From: an uncultured Saccharospirillaceae bacterium
GTDB lineage: Bacteria; Pseudomonadota; Gammaproteobacteria; Pseudomonadales; Oceanobacteraceae
Direction: 5' to 3'
DNA: 64,000 bases
Assembly: GCA_947499545.1 (NCBI GenBank)
Contig: CANMOZ010000006.1
Span: forward strand, 1 to 64,000
The notes beneath the pieces are model-generated. The model ran no database searches, was not told the origin of the DNA, and was given only the letters and a program-made list of their open reading frames with translations. The position numbers were made by a program, and so were the translations under genes. Shown piece by piece: positions 38,046-46,670 of this stretch. Positions within the stretch are counted from its first letter, which is position 1; each line of letters starts with the position of its first letter.

Positions 38046-39194
38046 ATGGCTTTGAATCGACGCCAAATGGTCCAACACTTTGGCCTATATTCCTTCGGGG
38101 CGACGCTCATAGGCTGCTCCTCAACATCAAGAAGCTTCAAAACAAGCGGATCATTTGACGATCGATTGATCCCCCCTTCTCGTGATTGGGTATATGGTGC
38201 AGGCAAGCAACTCTCAGGTGATTATGCTCTGTGCGCCTTTCAGATAAGCACCCAAAGAACCCAGCAGGCACGGTTGCCTCACAGAGGTCATGGTCTTTGC
38301 GTTGATCAAAAACGAAATAGGGTAATTTGTATAGACAGAAGACCTGGTTACCAATTCCAGTGTTATGACCCCGATACAAACAGCATGATCGCAACAATCA
38401 AAGCCCCTCAAGATCATCATTTCTATGGCCATGGATGCCTCTCTCACGATCATGCCTACCTGTACGTAAGTGAACAGCATTGGCCAACCGGTACGGGGTT
38501 AATATCGGTTTATGATGCGCAAAACTTTAACAGAATCGGGGAGTTTAAAAGTGGTGGCATTGGTCCGCACGAACTTTTAGTGTGCAGCAATAGCAACAAC
38601 TTGGTTGTGGCAAATGGAGGCATTCGAACACACCCTGACCTGCATCGCCAAAAACTTAACCTCGACACGATGCTCCCCAACCTCACTTATTTAAATGAAT
38701 CAGGGAAGATAAAGTCCCAACATGAATTTGGGCACCATCAACTCAGCATTCGCCACTTATGTCAGAGTTCATCGGGCGAAGTCATTGCAGGTCTGCAATT
38801 CCAAGGGGATCGTATGGATGTACAGCCATTAGCTATCGCTCACCATTTATACCAAGCAGAACCTCCAGAAGCTTTACAAGCCAGCGATATTGAATGGCTA
38901 CAAATGGTTCAATACACAGCTAGCTTGTGTTGGATTCCAGGGACAAGCGTTGTTGCGATTACAGCTCCAAGAGCAAACCGAATCACCTTTTGGGAGATGA
39001 ACAGCCGAACGTTACTTCATTCAGAGCATGCCGTTGATGCAGCAGGTGTTGCAGCTCTTGAGGAAGGTATTTGTGCTGTAAGTTTAGGGACGGGAGAGAT
39101 TAAGGTTTTTGAGGTTAATCAAGAGAACGCTCTCAAGCAGCTCCACTCTTTTGAGCTAGAAGGTTTTGCCTGGGACAACCATTTAGCTTCTTAA
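38046..39194 (+). CDS. DUF1513 beta-propeller-like exported protein
   Basis: 382 aa. The N-terminus has a twin-arginine-like NRRQMVQHFG and a hydrophobic run ending LIGC, so Tat export or lipid anchoring is likely. RGHGLCVDQKRNRVICIDRRPG, YGHGCLSHDHAYLYVSEQ, GGIGPHELL and VVANGGIRTHPDLHRQKLNL are the DUF1513 pattern, with repeats suggesting a propeller. DUF1513 genes normally sit directly behind imelysin and di-heme oxidoreductase genes. Here it is 10.6 kb away, on the other strand, and I see no Fur box before it. The function of the family is unknown. Confidence 0.88.
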   Translation: MALNRRQMVQHFGLYSFGATLIGCSSTSRSFKTSGSFDDRLIPPSRDWVYGAGKQLSGDYALCAFQISTQRTQQARLPHRGHGLCVDQKRNRVICIDRRPGYQFQCYDPDTNSMIATIKAPQDHHFYGHGCLSHDHAYLYVSEQHWPTGTGLISVYDAQNFNRIGEFKSGGIGPHELLVCSNSNNLVVANGGIRTHPDLHRQKLNLDTMLPNLTYLNESGKIKSQHEFGHHQLSIRHLCQSSSGEVIAGLQFQGDRMDVQPLAIAHHLYQAEPPEALQASDIEWLQMVQYTASLCWIPGTSVVAITAPRANRITFWEMNSRTLLHSEHAVDAAGVAALEEGICAVSLGTGEIKVFEVNQENALKQLHSFELEGFAWDNHLAS

Positions 39195-39206
39195 AACACC
39201 AGTCTC

Positions 39207-39271
39207 AAGCCTTCTCTCAGCCAAACCCATGTTGCAACAATTTGTTGCCACAGCACACTGAAAGAAGGCTT
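39207..39271. terminator. Bidirectional terminator-like structure
   Basis: AAGCCTTCT (39207-39215) and AGAAGGCTT (39263-39271) form a 9-bp outer stem enclosing a second hairpin GCAACA-ATT-TGTTGC. It fills the gap between the DUF1513 gene and the converging lipoprotein gene. Confidence 0.5.
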
Positions 39272-39276
39272 TACAT

Positions 39277-39699
39277 TTAGTCTTTTGCAATGGGCTTTGT
39301 TGACCGGCTCTTACGTTTTGCTTTTTTATGCTTTGGTTGATAAATCGAGTCAACAGCTTCGCATGCAAACAGCAACCAACAGTGCGGCATCCTCACAATA
39401 ATCTCAACATTGCTTGCAATGCCCTGAGGAGATGTTTTGAATAACGAATAATACTCATCCATTGCTGGGGGTGTATTGCCCATGACCGTCCAACCAGAAA
39501 CATTTTTCTTGTATCGTGAAGGTGGTTTTTTCGGGTTACTGGGCGCGGTTCGAATCACCCCATCGGGACGCTCGAGGGCAAAATACTTAATAGATCCGGG
39601 TTTAACAGGGGGAGAAGAACAGCCTGTCATGAAAAGCGTCATGCATGCTGCTACAAGTAGCGAAAATCTATAACCTGTTGGAAAGCTAAGTATGTTCAT
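39277..39699 (-). CDS. Small lipoprotein of unknown function
   Basis: 140 aa. A lipoprotein signal ends at LFMTGC (Cys near residue 27). The mature part is short, has a proline-rich start, one PHCWLLFACEA hydrophobic patch with two cysteines and a strongly basic tail (KHKKAKRKSRSTKPIAK). It begins 4 bp after the stop of the next lipoprotein gene, so the two form one operon. I recognise no domain. Confidence 0.65.
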   Translation of the reverse strand: MNILSFPTGYRFSLLVAACMTLFMTGCSSPPVKPGSIKYFALERPDGVIRTAPSNPKKPPSRYKKNVSGWTVMGNTPPAMDEYYSLFKTSPQGIASNVEIIVRMPHCWLLFACEAVDSIYQPKHKKAKRKSRSTKPIAKD

Positions 39700-39703
39700 C
39701 TAA

Positions 39704-40048
39704 TTAACCCTCCTGCCCTTTCAAATTCATCGTTTTACTGCTTAAACCCTTACCAATGATTGTGATGCAGTTGTGTGCAGAAAAAACACTGACAGATGTT
39801 TTAACCGTCACGTTGACTAAAGTGTCGTAACGAGTACCAAGAGTAGCGTCTCTTAAGGCCTGAGCAAGACTTTGCTCGTTCCCACAACTTTTACCAACCA
39901 ACCAACGATCAGCTTTTTCATAAGGAATTGTTTGTCCTTCAAGGTCACCATTCGACATCAGTGCAACCTTGGTTGTGGATGAACAACCCATGAGCGCTGA
40001 CAAGCCTACAAAACAGGCCAGCCATTTATAGATGGCGAGTCTTTTCAT
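39704..40048 (-). CDS. Small lipoprotein of unknown function
   Basis: 114 aa with a lipoprotein signal (MKRLAIYKWLACFVGLSALMGC, Cys22). The mature part has two further cysteines (GKSCGNEQ, SAHNCIT) that could pair in the periplasm. The DTLVNVTVKTSV segment before the second cysteine recalls small TRL-like or stress lipoproteins, without certainty. It is the first gene of a two-gene lipoprotein operon. Confidence 0.65.
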   Translation of the reverse strand: MKRLAIYKWLACFVGLSALMGCSSTTKVALMSNGDLEGQTIPYEKADRWLVGKSCGNEQSLAQALRDATLGTRYDTLVNVTVKTSVSVFSAHNCITIIGKGLSSKTMNLKGQEG

Positions 40049-40182
40049 GCTGGATATTCCTCTGCTATCGGTAGGGAAACGGCATTCTCAAAGATGCGGT
40101 ACTATATGCAATCTGACTGAGACAAACAACCGTATGCAAAATGCTGACACAAGCAAGCTATTATTTATTGACGCTATTCGCA

Positions 40183-40845
40183 TCAAGAGCCTTTCTCGGT
40201 TGACGTAAGGGATTTCTTACCATTCAAGAAAAGCCCTTGAGGCATGTACAACGTTTGACCTTTCCTCGTTTTAACGATTAAGACCCACTCTCCACTTTCA
40301 GTAACAATAGAGTAGGCTTGCGCTATACCCTGCTTCTTTTCTAAATACTCCAGCCACTCCAAGAACAATTCCACTATGCCAGTCATACTCTGTAAAATAG
40401 ACTTTTCAAGCTGTGCATAGTGAGATTCGAGCAGTCTCGTAATTTTCATAATTAACGCTGACTCATCAGCCGCGCTAACGTTAAGATATTGTCGGAGAAG
40501 GCCTGTCCAATAGAAAGGTATGATCATTATTGGCTGGATTTTCATCGTATGCGTAAGTTTTCGAAGAGGCCTATCTTTTGGAAGCGTTGATCCAAGGCGA
40601 CGTTTAAAAGACAGGCCTTGGATTGGATTAAAACTAAGCTGGTTCACTTTGTTGATGTTAAGAGAGATGTCTAATTTCAACGGGTCATCTTCGACAACAC
40701 AGGGCTCAGTTCGACTCAACAAAGAATCGGATAAAGAGTATGCATCTGCATGCTGAGCCCAACAGACCTTATGATGACTCGCTTTCAAAACACCCCTCCA
40801 AGCGTAATACACATCATGAGGCAGGCATTCTATACGAGTCCACAC
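40183..40845 (-). CDS. Hypothetical protein
   Basis: Up to 220 aa from a GTG at 40845 without a convincing RBS; an in-frame ATG inside (MKIQPIMIIPFYW, near residue 101) is another possible start. No signal peptide or clear membrane helix, except a short PIMIIPFYWTGL patch. The helical SALIMKITRLLESHYAQLEKSILQSM and GIVELFLEWLEYLEKKQGIAQAYSIV segments are the best conserved-looking part. I do not recognise it. An FNR-like box lies 27-40 bp upstream. Confidence 0.45.
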   Translation of the reverse strand: MWTRIECLPHDVYYAWRGVLKASHHKVCWAQHADAYSLSDSLLSRTEPCVVEDDPLKLDISLNINKVNQLSFNPIQGLSFKRRLGSTLPKDRPLRKLTHTMKIQPIMIIPFYWTGLLRQYLNVSAADESALIMKITRLLESHYAQLEKSILQSMTGIVELFLEWLEYLEKKQGIAQAYSIVTESGEWVLIVKTRKGQTLYMPQGLFLNGKKSLTSTEKGS

Positions 40846-40871
40846 AGGAGAGAAATGTATTTATATAAAAG

Positions 40872-40885
40872 GTGATTCACATCAA
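40872..40885. promoter_or_regulatory. FNR/Anr-like box
   Basis: GTGAT-TCAC-ATCAA matches the FNR consensus TTGAT-N4-ATCAA at 9 of 10 positions. It lies upstream of the hypothetical gene at 40183-40845 and 74 bp past the end of the dpp operon. A CRP-like reading is also possible. Confidence 0.4.
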
Positions 40886-40907
40886 TCGTTTACATTTCAA
40901 CCCTTAA

Positions 40908-40926
40908 AGGTTGCGGTTAGCAACCT
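40908..40926 (-). terminator. Terminator-like hairpin after the peptide ABC operon
   Basis: AGGTTGC, loop of 5, GCAACCT (40908-40926), 34 bp after the dppC-like stop. On the minus strand TTTAAGGG follows, a short T stretch. Confidence 0.45.
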
Positions 40927-40959
40927 CGCAACGGTTAAATGAATTGACTGGCTCTCTTT

Positions 40960-41916
40960 TCATGACTCTTTGTATATTTTGGGGTTAAACACATCCCTCA
41001 TAAAGTCCCCTAGCATATTCATCACAAGCACCAAAACCACTAATACAATGCCAGGCATTAAAGTGATCCACCAAGAGGTTCCACTGACTATGTACTCAAA
41101 CCCACTAGAGATTAAGGATCCTAGTGACGGTCTATCAGGTGGCATACCAAGCCCCAAAAATGACAATGCTGCTTCAGATATAATGGCATTAGCAACCTGA
41201 ACGGTTGAAATGACCAGTATGGGTGAGAGTGCATTTGGTAAGATATGCCTAAACATGACTCTTAATGGGCCAAAACCCATTACTTTTGCTGCTTCAACAT
41301 ACTCCTTTTTCTTTTCAGCCAAGACAGATGCCCTCACCGTTCGAGCGTATTGCGGCCACTCAGCCAGACCAATAACCAATACAAGCATTACCATCGCCCA
41401 TTTGGCATAGAACTCTGTACCAAATGCCGCCTGAAAAATAGCCAGCACAATGATTGCAACCATCATGGTCGAGAAAGAAAGCTGTATATCCGCAATTCTC
41501 ATCAGAATACTATCGACCTTACCGCCCACGTAACCTGCCAATAACCCGATCACGACACCAACAACAGCTTGCAGCAAAACGGCGAAAATACCTATACTTA
41601 TGGATATCCTCAAGCCATAAAGAATCGTGCTGAGCAGATCTCTCCCTTGGGCATCCGTTCCAAACAAAAACCGATCTTCACCGCCTTCTATCCACATGGG
41701 TGGAAGCTCAGAATCTAGGATATCAAAAGCAGTTAGATCATAAGGGTTCATTGATGCTAATAAGGGGGCGAAAATAGCTGCGCAGATCAACAGCAGCATC
41801 ACCACGAAAGATAGAATGGCCGTTTTATCATGCTTAAATGACCACCAGAATTGAGTTTGAACAAAGCGCTCTTTCAAACTGGGCTCTTTCACGTCTTCTG
41901 TAATACTCTCAGACAT
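40960..41916 (-). CDS. Peptide/nickel ABC transporter permease, DppC/OppC type
   Basis: 318 aa. One N-terminal helix (ILSFVVMLLLICAAIFAPLLA), then five in the binding-protein-dependent permease domain. The ATPase-coupling EAA loop is EYVEAAKVMGFGPLRVMFRHILPNALSPI. FGTDAQGRDLLSTILYGLRISISIG is a DppC/OppC hallmark. Its ATG overlaps the TAA of the DppB-like gene (TAATG), so translation is coupled. Last gene of the operon. Confidence 0.93.
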   Translation of the reverse strand: MSESITEDVKEPSLKERFVQTQFWWSFKHDKTAILSFVVMLLLICAAIFAPLLASMNPYDLTAFDILDSELPPMWIEGGEDRFLFGTDAQGRDLLSTILYGLRISISIGIFAVLLQAVVGVVIGLLAGYVGGKVDSILMRIADIQLSFSTMMVAIIVLAIFQAAFGTEFYAKWAMVMLVLVIGLAEWPQYARTVRASVLAEKKKEYVEAAKVMGFGPLRVMFRHILPNALSPILVISTVQVANAIISEAALSFLGLGMPPDRPSLGSLISSGFEYIVSGTSWWITLMPGIVLVVLVLVMNMLGDFMRDVFNPKIYKES

Positions 41917-42896
41917 TATTGAGCACTCCTAGTTAAACGCACCGTTGGATTAATGAGCCCATAGATCAAATCGACGAGCGTATTTACAACAACAAAGACA
42001 GCGCCCACGACAATGAGAAAAGCAACAATAAGGGGCGTATCTACCCGAGTAACGGCTTCTAAGAACAAAAAGCCCATCCCGGGCCATTGGAAAACAGTTT
42101 CAGTCAAAATTGTGTAGGCAACCATGTTCCCAATTTGAACACCACCGACAGTGATAACGGGCAACAAGGTGTTTTTAAGCGCATGAATATAAAGAATGCG
42201 GTTTCTGGACAACCCTTTAGCATGAGCAAATTTGATGTATTCCGCGCTCAGTACTTCAACCATTTCCGATCGAATCAACCGAATAAATAATGGCAACATA
42301 ATACTTGCCAATGAAATACAGGGCAGCACCAAGTGAGCCAGACCATCAAGTGTGAGATACCCTGTCTCCCACCCCCAGAACATAGGAACTAATTCACCCC
42401 GCCCGTAAGACGGCAGCCAGCCTAATGTCACTGCAAAAAAATAGACGAGTAATATAGCGGTTAAGAAAACGGGTATAGAAATTCCTAAAATACTCCAACC
42501 CAATATCAACTTGGTTGTAAACCCATTGGGGTGCACAGCTGTATATACCCCAAGCGGTATCGATAGGAATATGATGATGAGCGTAGCTCCAAAGACAAGC
42601 TCTAGGGTTGCTGATAATTTTGTTAAGATAACCTTTAAAGCAGGCTCTTTAAAAAAATAAGATGTGCCTAAATCCCCCTGAACGGCATTCTTAAGAAAGC
42701 GGCCATATTGCACGAGGAAAGGGTCATTCAAGCCCAGTTCATCTCGTAGCTTTTCTCTCTCTTGTTCTGAAACGGCTTGACCGACTAACTCTCTTAGCGG
42801 ATCACCTAAATTGTCTTGTATGGCAAAGGCAATTGTACTGATGATGAACATCACCACAAGCCCTTGGCCTAGACGTTTTAACAAAAACAACGCCAT
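41916..42896 (-). CDS. Peptide/nickel ABC transporter permease, DppB/OppB type
   Basis: 326 aa from the ATG at 42896, with AAGGA 10 bases upstream; a TTG at 42917 is less likely. Six membrane helices. DELGLNDPFLVQYGRFLKNAVQGDLGTSY after the first helix is the DppB pattern, and EYIKFAHAKGLSRNRILYIHALKNTLLPVI is the EAA coupling loop. It forms the pore with the DppC-like protein. It follows the binding protein gene after a 113-bp gap with a hairpin. Confidence 0.93.
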   Translation of the reverse strand: MALFLLKRLGQGLVVMFIISTIAFAIQDNLGDPLRELVGQAVSEQEREKLRDELGLNDPFLVQYGRFLKNAVQGDLGTSYFFKEPALKVILTKLSATLELVFGATLIIIFLSIPLGVYTAVHPNGFTTKLILGWSILGISIPVFLTAILLVYFFAVTLGWLPSYGRGELVPMFWGWETGYLTLDGLAHLVLPCISLASIMLPLFIRLIRSEMVEVLSAEYIKFAHAKGLSRNRILYIHALKNTLLPVITVGGVQIGNMVAYTILTETVFQWPGMGFLFLEAVTRVDTPLIVAFLIVVGAVFVVVNTLVDLIYGLINPTVRLTRSAQ

Positions 42897-42971
42897 AGAG
42901 TAAGTATCCTTAAACAACAGCTTAAAGAAGCATTTTAATCGGAATAAGCGCTATACGTGTCACTCTCACAG

Positions 42972-43000
42972 AATAGGGCGCATCTATGATACACCCTATT
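42972..43000 (-). repeat. Hairpin between binding-protein and permease genes
   Basis: On the plus strand AATAGGGCG (42972-42980) faces CACCCTATT (42992-43000), a 9-bp stem with one G-U pair. Stems at this place often let the binding protein be made in excess over the permeases. Confidence 0.45.
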
Positions 43001-43009
43001 TTCATTGGG

Positions 43010-44620
43010 TTATTTCTTGTTTATAACCAAGTCACCCAAATAGGGAAAGTTCATGACATTTACAATCGGCTCTATATTGACGTTCTTTCTTGCTGCCCAA
43101 GCCAGATCCTGGAAATGAAGCGGGACAAATGCCGCATCATCGTATTGGATTTTTTCAATTTCTTGCAGTATTTCAGAACGCTTTTTAATGTCCGTTTCTT
43201 TATTAGCTTGCATCAACAGCTCATCAACTTTTTTATTGCAGTAATTGCCGCTGTTATATTGACCAAGTCCTTTCTCTGAATTTGGGCAAGCGGTTAAAAA
43301 CTCGGCAAAGTTGGCTGAATCCTCTGTATCCGCATGCCAGCCGATCATCATAATATCAGCGCTGCGTTTATCAAACTCAGGCCAATATTGAGCTTTAGGC
43401 AGGGTTTTCAAACTGACTTTAATATTGATTTTGGCTAGCATTGAAGCCACTGCTTGTGCAATTTTCTCATCATTCACATAGCGATTATTGGGAGCCATCA
43501 TGCTGACACTAAAGCCGTTTTCAAAGCCCGCTTCTTTCATCAGCTCTTTGGCTTTAGCAAGATCATATCGAGGTTTTAAACTGGCGTTGTAGCCAAGATA
43601 ACCTTCAGGCGAGTTCTGAGCAGCAACCGTACCGAAACCTTTCATGATTTTTTTGACAATGCCTTCATTATTCACGGCATGCACAATGGCTTGACGCACT
43701 CGTGGATCTGCAAAGGCTTTTACACGTTTCTGATTTAACTGAAATGTGATAACACGAGTACCAGGCATTTCAACCAAATTGATGTTTTTGTCTTTACGGA
43801 TTTTATCCAGATCGTTAGGGGGGACAGGCGCAATAAAATCAACATCGCCTGATAGCAGTGCCAAAACGCGAGTGGAGTCTTCTTTAATGGGCGTTAATTC
43901 AATTTTAGAGACATTACCTGGCGACTGTTTATCCCAGTATTGATCAAACCGTTTGAAAACAACTTTAATGCCCTGTTCTCTTGATTCAATCGTAAAGGGA
44001 CCTGTTCCAGATGCCTTGCGCGAAGCATATGTATTGCCATGTTTTTTCAATTCAGCCTTGTCGGCCCCAGAATCATCCTTTCCAGCGTAAAACTTGCTAT
44101 CCATAGGGAAAATATACGTTGAAGCATGTAAAGTTAAGGGGAACGTATCTTTGCTGACTAAATCAATCGTATGATCATCAATCACTTTTATTTTATCGAA
44201 AGGATCAAATATTGCTTTAAAGTCTGGGCTGCTTTTTAAGCGATCAAATGTCCAAGCAACATCTTTTGCTGTAAAGGGGTTACCACTGTGAAAAACCACT
44301 CCTTTTCTAAGAAAAAATCTTACCGTTTTATCATCAACTCGTTCCCATTTTTCAGCTAAACGGCCCTCAAAATCATGAGCTTTAGTCCAACGAACCAATG
44401 GATCAAAAACCATATGAGAATACTGCAACGTTGCTCCAGAGAGCTGTTCATGAGGATCCAAACTGACCGGATCAGCATCGTATGCTAGCTTTAATGTGTT
44501 AGCCAAAGCTCCAACGCTAAAAGCACTGGCGATAGATAAAGCAATTATCCCCTTCTTTAGCTTGCTGGCATGAGGTCTAAGACCTCGAAGCGATGATCTG
44601 ATATTCATTCCTGTTTTCAT
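43010..44620 (-). CDS. Peptide ABC transporter substrate-binding protein (SBP_bac_5)
   Basis: 536 aa periplasmic protein with a long signal peptide (KKGIIALSIASAFSVGALA, cleaved near residue 40). Family 5 hallmarks: LKLAYDADPVSLDPHEQLSGA, VRFFLRKGVVFHSGNPFTAKDVAWTFDRL, SGTGPF and YDLAKAKELMKEAGF. GAGGAG lies 7 bases before the ATG. The presence of FNR-unrelated dipeptide features (cysteines in LTACPNSEKGLGQYNSGNYC) resembles dipeptide-binding DppA. The true ligand (di- or oligopeptide, heme or nickel) is not certain. Confidence 0.93.
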   Translation of the reverse strand: MKTGMNIRSSLRGLRPHASKLKKGIIALSIASAFSVGALANTLKLAYDADPVSLDPHEQLSGATLQYSHMVFDPLVRWTKAHDFEGRLAEKWERVDDKTVRFFLRKGVVFHSGNPFTAKDVAWTFDRLKSSPDFKAIFDPFDKIKVIDDHTIDLVSKDTFPLTLHASTYIFPMDSKFYAGKDDSGADKAELKKHGNTYASRKASGTGPFTIESREQGIKVVFKRFDQYWDKQSPGNVSKIELTPIKEDSTRVLALLSGDVDFIAPVPPNDLDKIRKDKNINLVEMPGTRVITFQLNQKRVKAFADPRVRQAIVHAVNNEGIVKKIMKGFGTVAAQNSPEGYLGYNASLKPRYDLAKAKELMKEAGFENGFSVSMMAPNNRYVNDEKIAQAVASMLAKINIKVSLKTLPKAQYWPEFDKRSADIMMIGWHADTEDSANFAEFLTACPNSEKGLGQYNSGNYCNKKVDELLMQANKETDIKKRSEILQEIEKIQYDDAAFVPLHFQDLAWAARKNVNIEPIVNVMNFPYLGDLVINKK

Positions 44621-44643
44621 AAGTATCTCCTCATCTTCAAGGT

Positions 44644-46383
44644 TTAAACCAAGAGGTCATCCAGACCTTCTCTCGACAAATTATCAAGATTAGGCATTAG
44701 GTTAATCAATTCTTGTGAATAAGGGTTTTGCGGGGAAGTAAACAAATTATCCACACTGGCTTCTTCAACGATACTTCCTTGCTTCATTACTGCGATACGG
44801 TCACACATTTGCCGTATGACAGGGAGGTCATGGCTGATAAACAACATGGTCAACCCTAATTCATCTTGCAGATCTTTTAATAAATTTAAAATCTGAGCTT
44901 GAACAGAAACATCCAAAGCAGAGGTGGGTTCATCACAAATCAGAAATCTTGGCCGGGTTGCCAGTGCTCTAGCAATTGAGATTCTCTGACGTTGACCACC
45001 AGAAAATTCATGTGGGTATTTAACGGCTGCTGCAGCGCCTAAACCAACGTAGTCCAATAAGTCTGAAACAATATTACTCACTTGTTTTTTATCGTTTGCC
45101 AAACGATGAAAGACTATAGGCTCGCTTATAATATCGAAAATATTCATTCTGCTATTGAGAGATGAATACGGGTTTTGGAATACCATTTGAATCTGCTGGC
45201 GGATAGATCTTCTTTGCCCTTCTGACATACTTGAAATTTCTTGCCCATCAAAAATGATTTGGCCACTGTCTTGCTTATATAAACCTGCAATAATACGTGC
45301 AATGGTCGATTTCCCGCTGCCGCTTTCACCGACCAAACCATAGGTTTCGCCTGGCATCACAGAAAAACTCACATTGTTTGATGCTTGTAGGTACTTCCTG
45401 TTTTTTTCAAAAAAAGCATGCTGCGTTTCAAACCTAAGGTTGATAGCTTCAACCCTTAGTAAAGCTTCCTTCTCATTTGTGACATCAGTCTCTTCACCGA
45501 GTTGACGCTGTCCTAACCAATGTTGCTTAACATCAATGGTTTTTTTAGATTCTTGTTCTTTCTCAATATAATCAACATGCGGAAAACGCTTTAATTTAAT
45601 ATCTGACCTGGGCACAGCACTGATCAAACTTTTTGTATAAGGGTGTTGAGGAGACTCAAGTACTTGCTGGGTGCTGCCAATTTCAACCAACTCTCCGTTG
45701 TACATCACCGCCACTCGATCTGTTGTATTTGCGATTACCCCCATATCATGAGTCACCAGTACGCAACCCACTTCTTTAGATTTACAAAGATCACGAATGA
45801 GATTTAGTATTTGATCCTGTATTGAAACATCTAATGCCGTTGTAGGTTCATCGGCGATGATTAGTTCAGGATCACCAGCTAAGGCTATTGCTATGACGAC
45901 GCGCTGACGCATGCCTCCTGAAAATTGATGAGGGTATTGTTTTATTCTTATCTCTGGCTCTGGAATACCGACGGCAGACAAAAGTTCTATGGCTTTTTTG
46001 TACGACTCTTCCTTTGACAAATCCAGGTTGGTCATCAATGTTTCGATGAGCTGAGTTTCAATCGTAAACAACGGATTAAGCGACGTCATGGGATCTTGAA
46101 AGATAAAACCAATCTTCCTTCCTCTGATCTCACGCATCTGTTTAGCCGATAATCCGCTGATTCTCTCGCCATTCAATATAATCTCACCCTGGGTGACACG
46201 ACCAGGTGGGCTTAGCAAGTCAATGACGGCATTCCCTACCGTCGACTTCCCTGCTCCACTTTCACCCACCAAACCAAGGATCTCGCCTTTCTCTAATGAG
46301 AAGCTCAATTGGCGGACAACATGACCTGGTCCAAATCGTGTTGGAAATTGAATGTCTAGTTCTTTGACCTCAAGCAATGCCAT
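44644..46383 (-). CDS. Peptide ABC transporter ATP-binding protein, fused DppD-DppF
   Basis: 579 aa with two complete ABC ATPases on one chain. Half one (about 1-260): Walker A GESGAGKST, signature FSGGMRQRVVIA, Walker B LIIADEPT. Half two (about 310-570): GESGSGKST, FSGGQRQRISIA, LICDEPT. Each half carries the oligopeptide-transporter type C-terminal end (HPYTKSLISAVP and NPYSQELINLMP). The two halves correspond to separate DppD and DppF in many bacteria. First gene of the operon (ATG 46383). A 263-bp gap to the hydrolase terminator gives room for the promoter. Confidence 0.94.
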   Translation of the reverse strand: MALLEVKELDIQFPTRFGPGHVVRQLSFSLEKGEILGLVGESGAGKSTVGNAVIDLLSPPGRVTQGEIILNGERISGLSAKQMREIRGRKIGFIFQDPMTSLNPLFTIETQLIETLMTNLDLSKEESYKKAIELLSAVGIPEPEIRIKQYPHQFSGGMRQRVVIAIALAGDPELIIADEPTTALDVSIQDQILNLIRDLCKSKEVGCVLVTHDMGVIANTTDRVAVMYNGELVEIGSTQQVLESPQHPYTKSLISAVPRSDIKLKRFPHVDYIEKEQESKKTIDVKQHWLGQRQLGEETDVTNEKEALLRVEAINLRFETQHAFFEKNRKYLQASNNVSFSVMPGETYGLVGESGSGKSTIARIIAGLYKQDSGQIIFDGQEISSMSEGQRRSIRQQIQMVFQNPYSSLNSRMNIFDIISEPIVFHRLANDKKQVSNIVSDLLDYVGLGAAAAVKYPHEFSGGQRQRISIARALATRPRFLICDEPTSALDVSVQAQILNLLKDLQDELGLTMLFISHDLPVIRQMCDRIAVMKQGSIVEEASVDNLFTSPQNPYSQELINLMPNLDNLSREGLDDLLV

Positions 46384-46600
46384 GAATCTATCACTTCCCA
46401 GGCGCAATCATTGATAATTGGGACAAAATCCCAAATAAAAGAGGAAAAATCCAGATCTTTTATAGAATGAGGCTCATGCCTTCCATAAAAATGACGCATT
46501 CAGACCGCATCTAACACAAAAGGGTGAAAGATTAGACCGTTTGCATTCATAGATAGAACCAACGGTTATATATAAATCTTATTTTTATACCAATAAAGAC

Positions 46601-46619
46601 AAGCCACGCAGAGTGGCTT
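46601..46619 (-). terminator. Terminator of the alpha/beta hydrolase gene
   Basis: AAGCCAC, loop of 5, GTGGCTT (46601-46619), followed on the minus strand by a T-rich stretch (GTCTTTATT). It lies 52 bp after the hydrolase stop. Confidence 0.6.
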
Positions 46620-46670
46620 ACAGAATCAATGGCTTTTAGGTTTTAGAGCCGCAGAATGAAGGGAGGTAAT

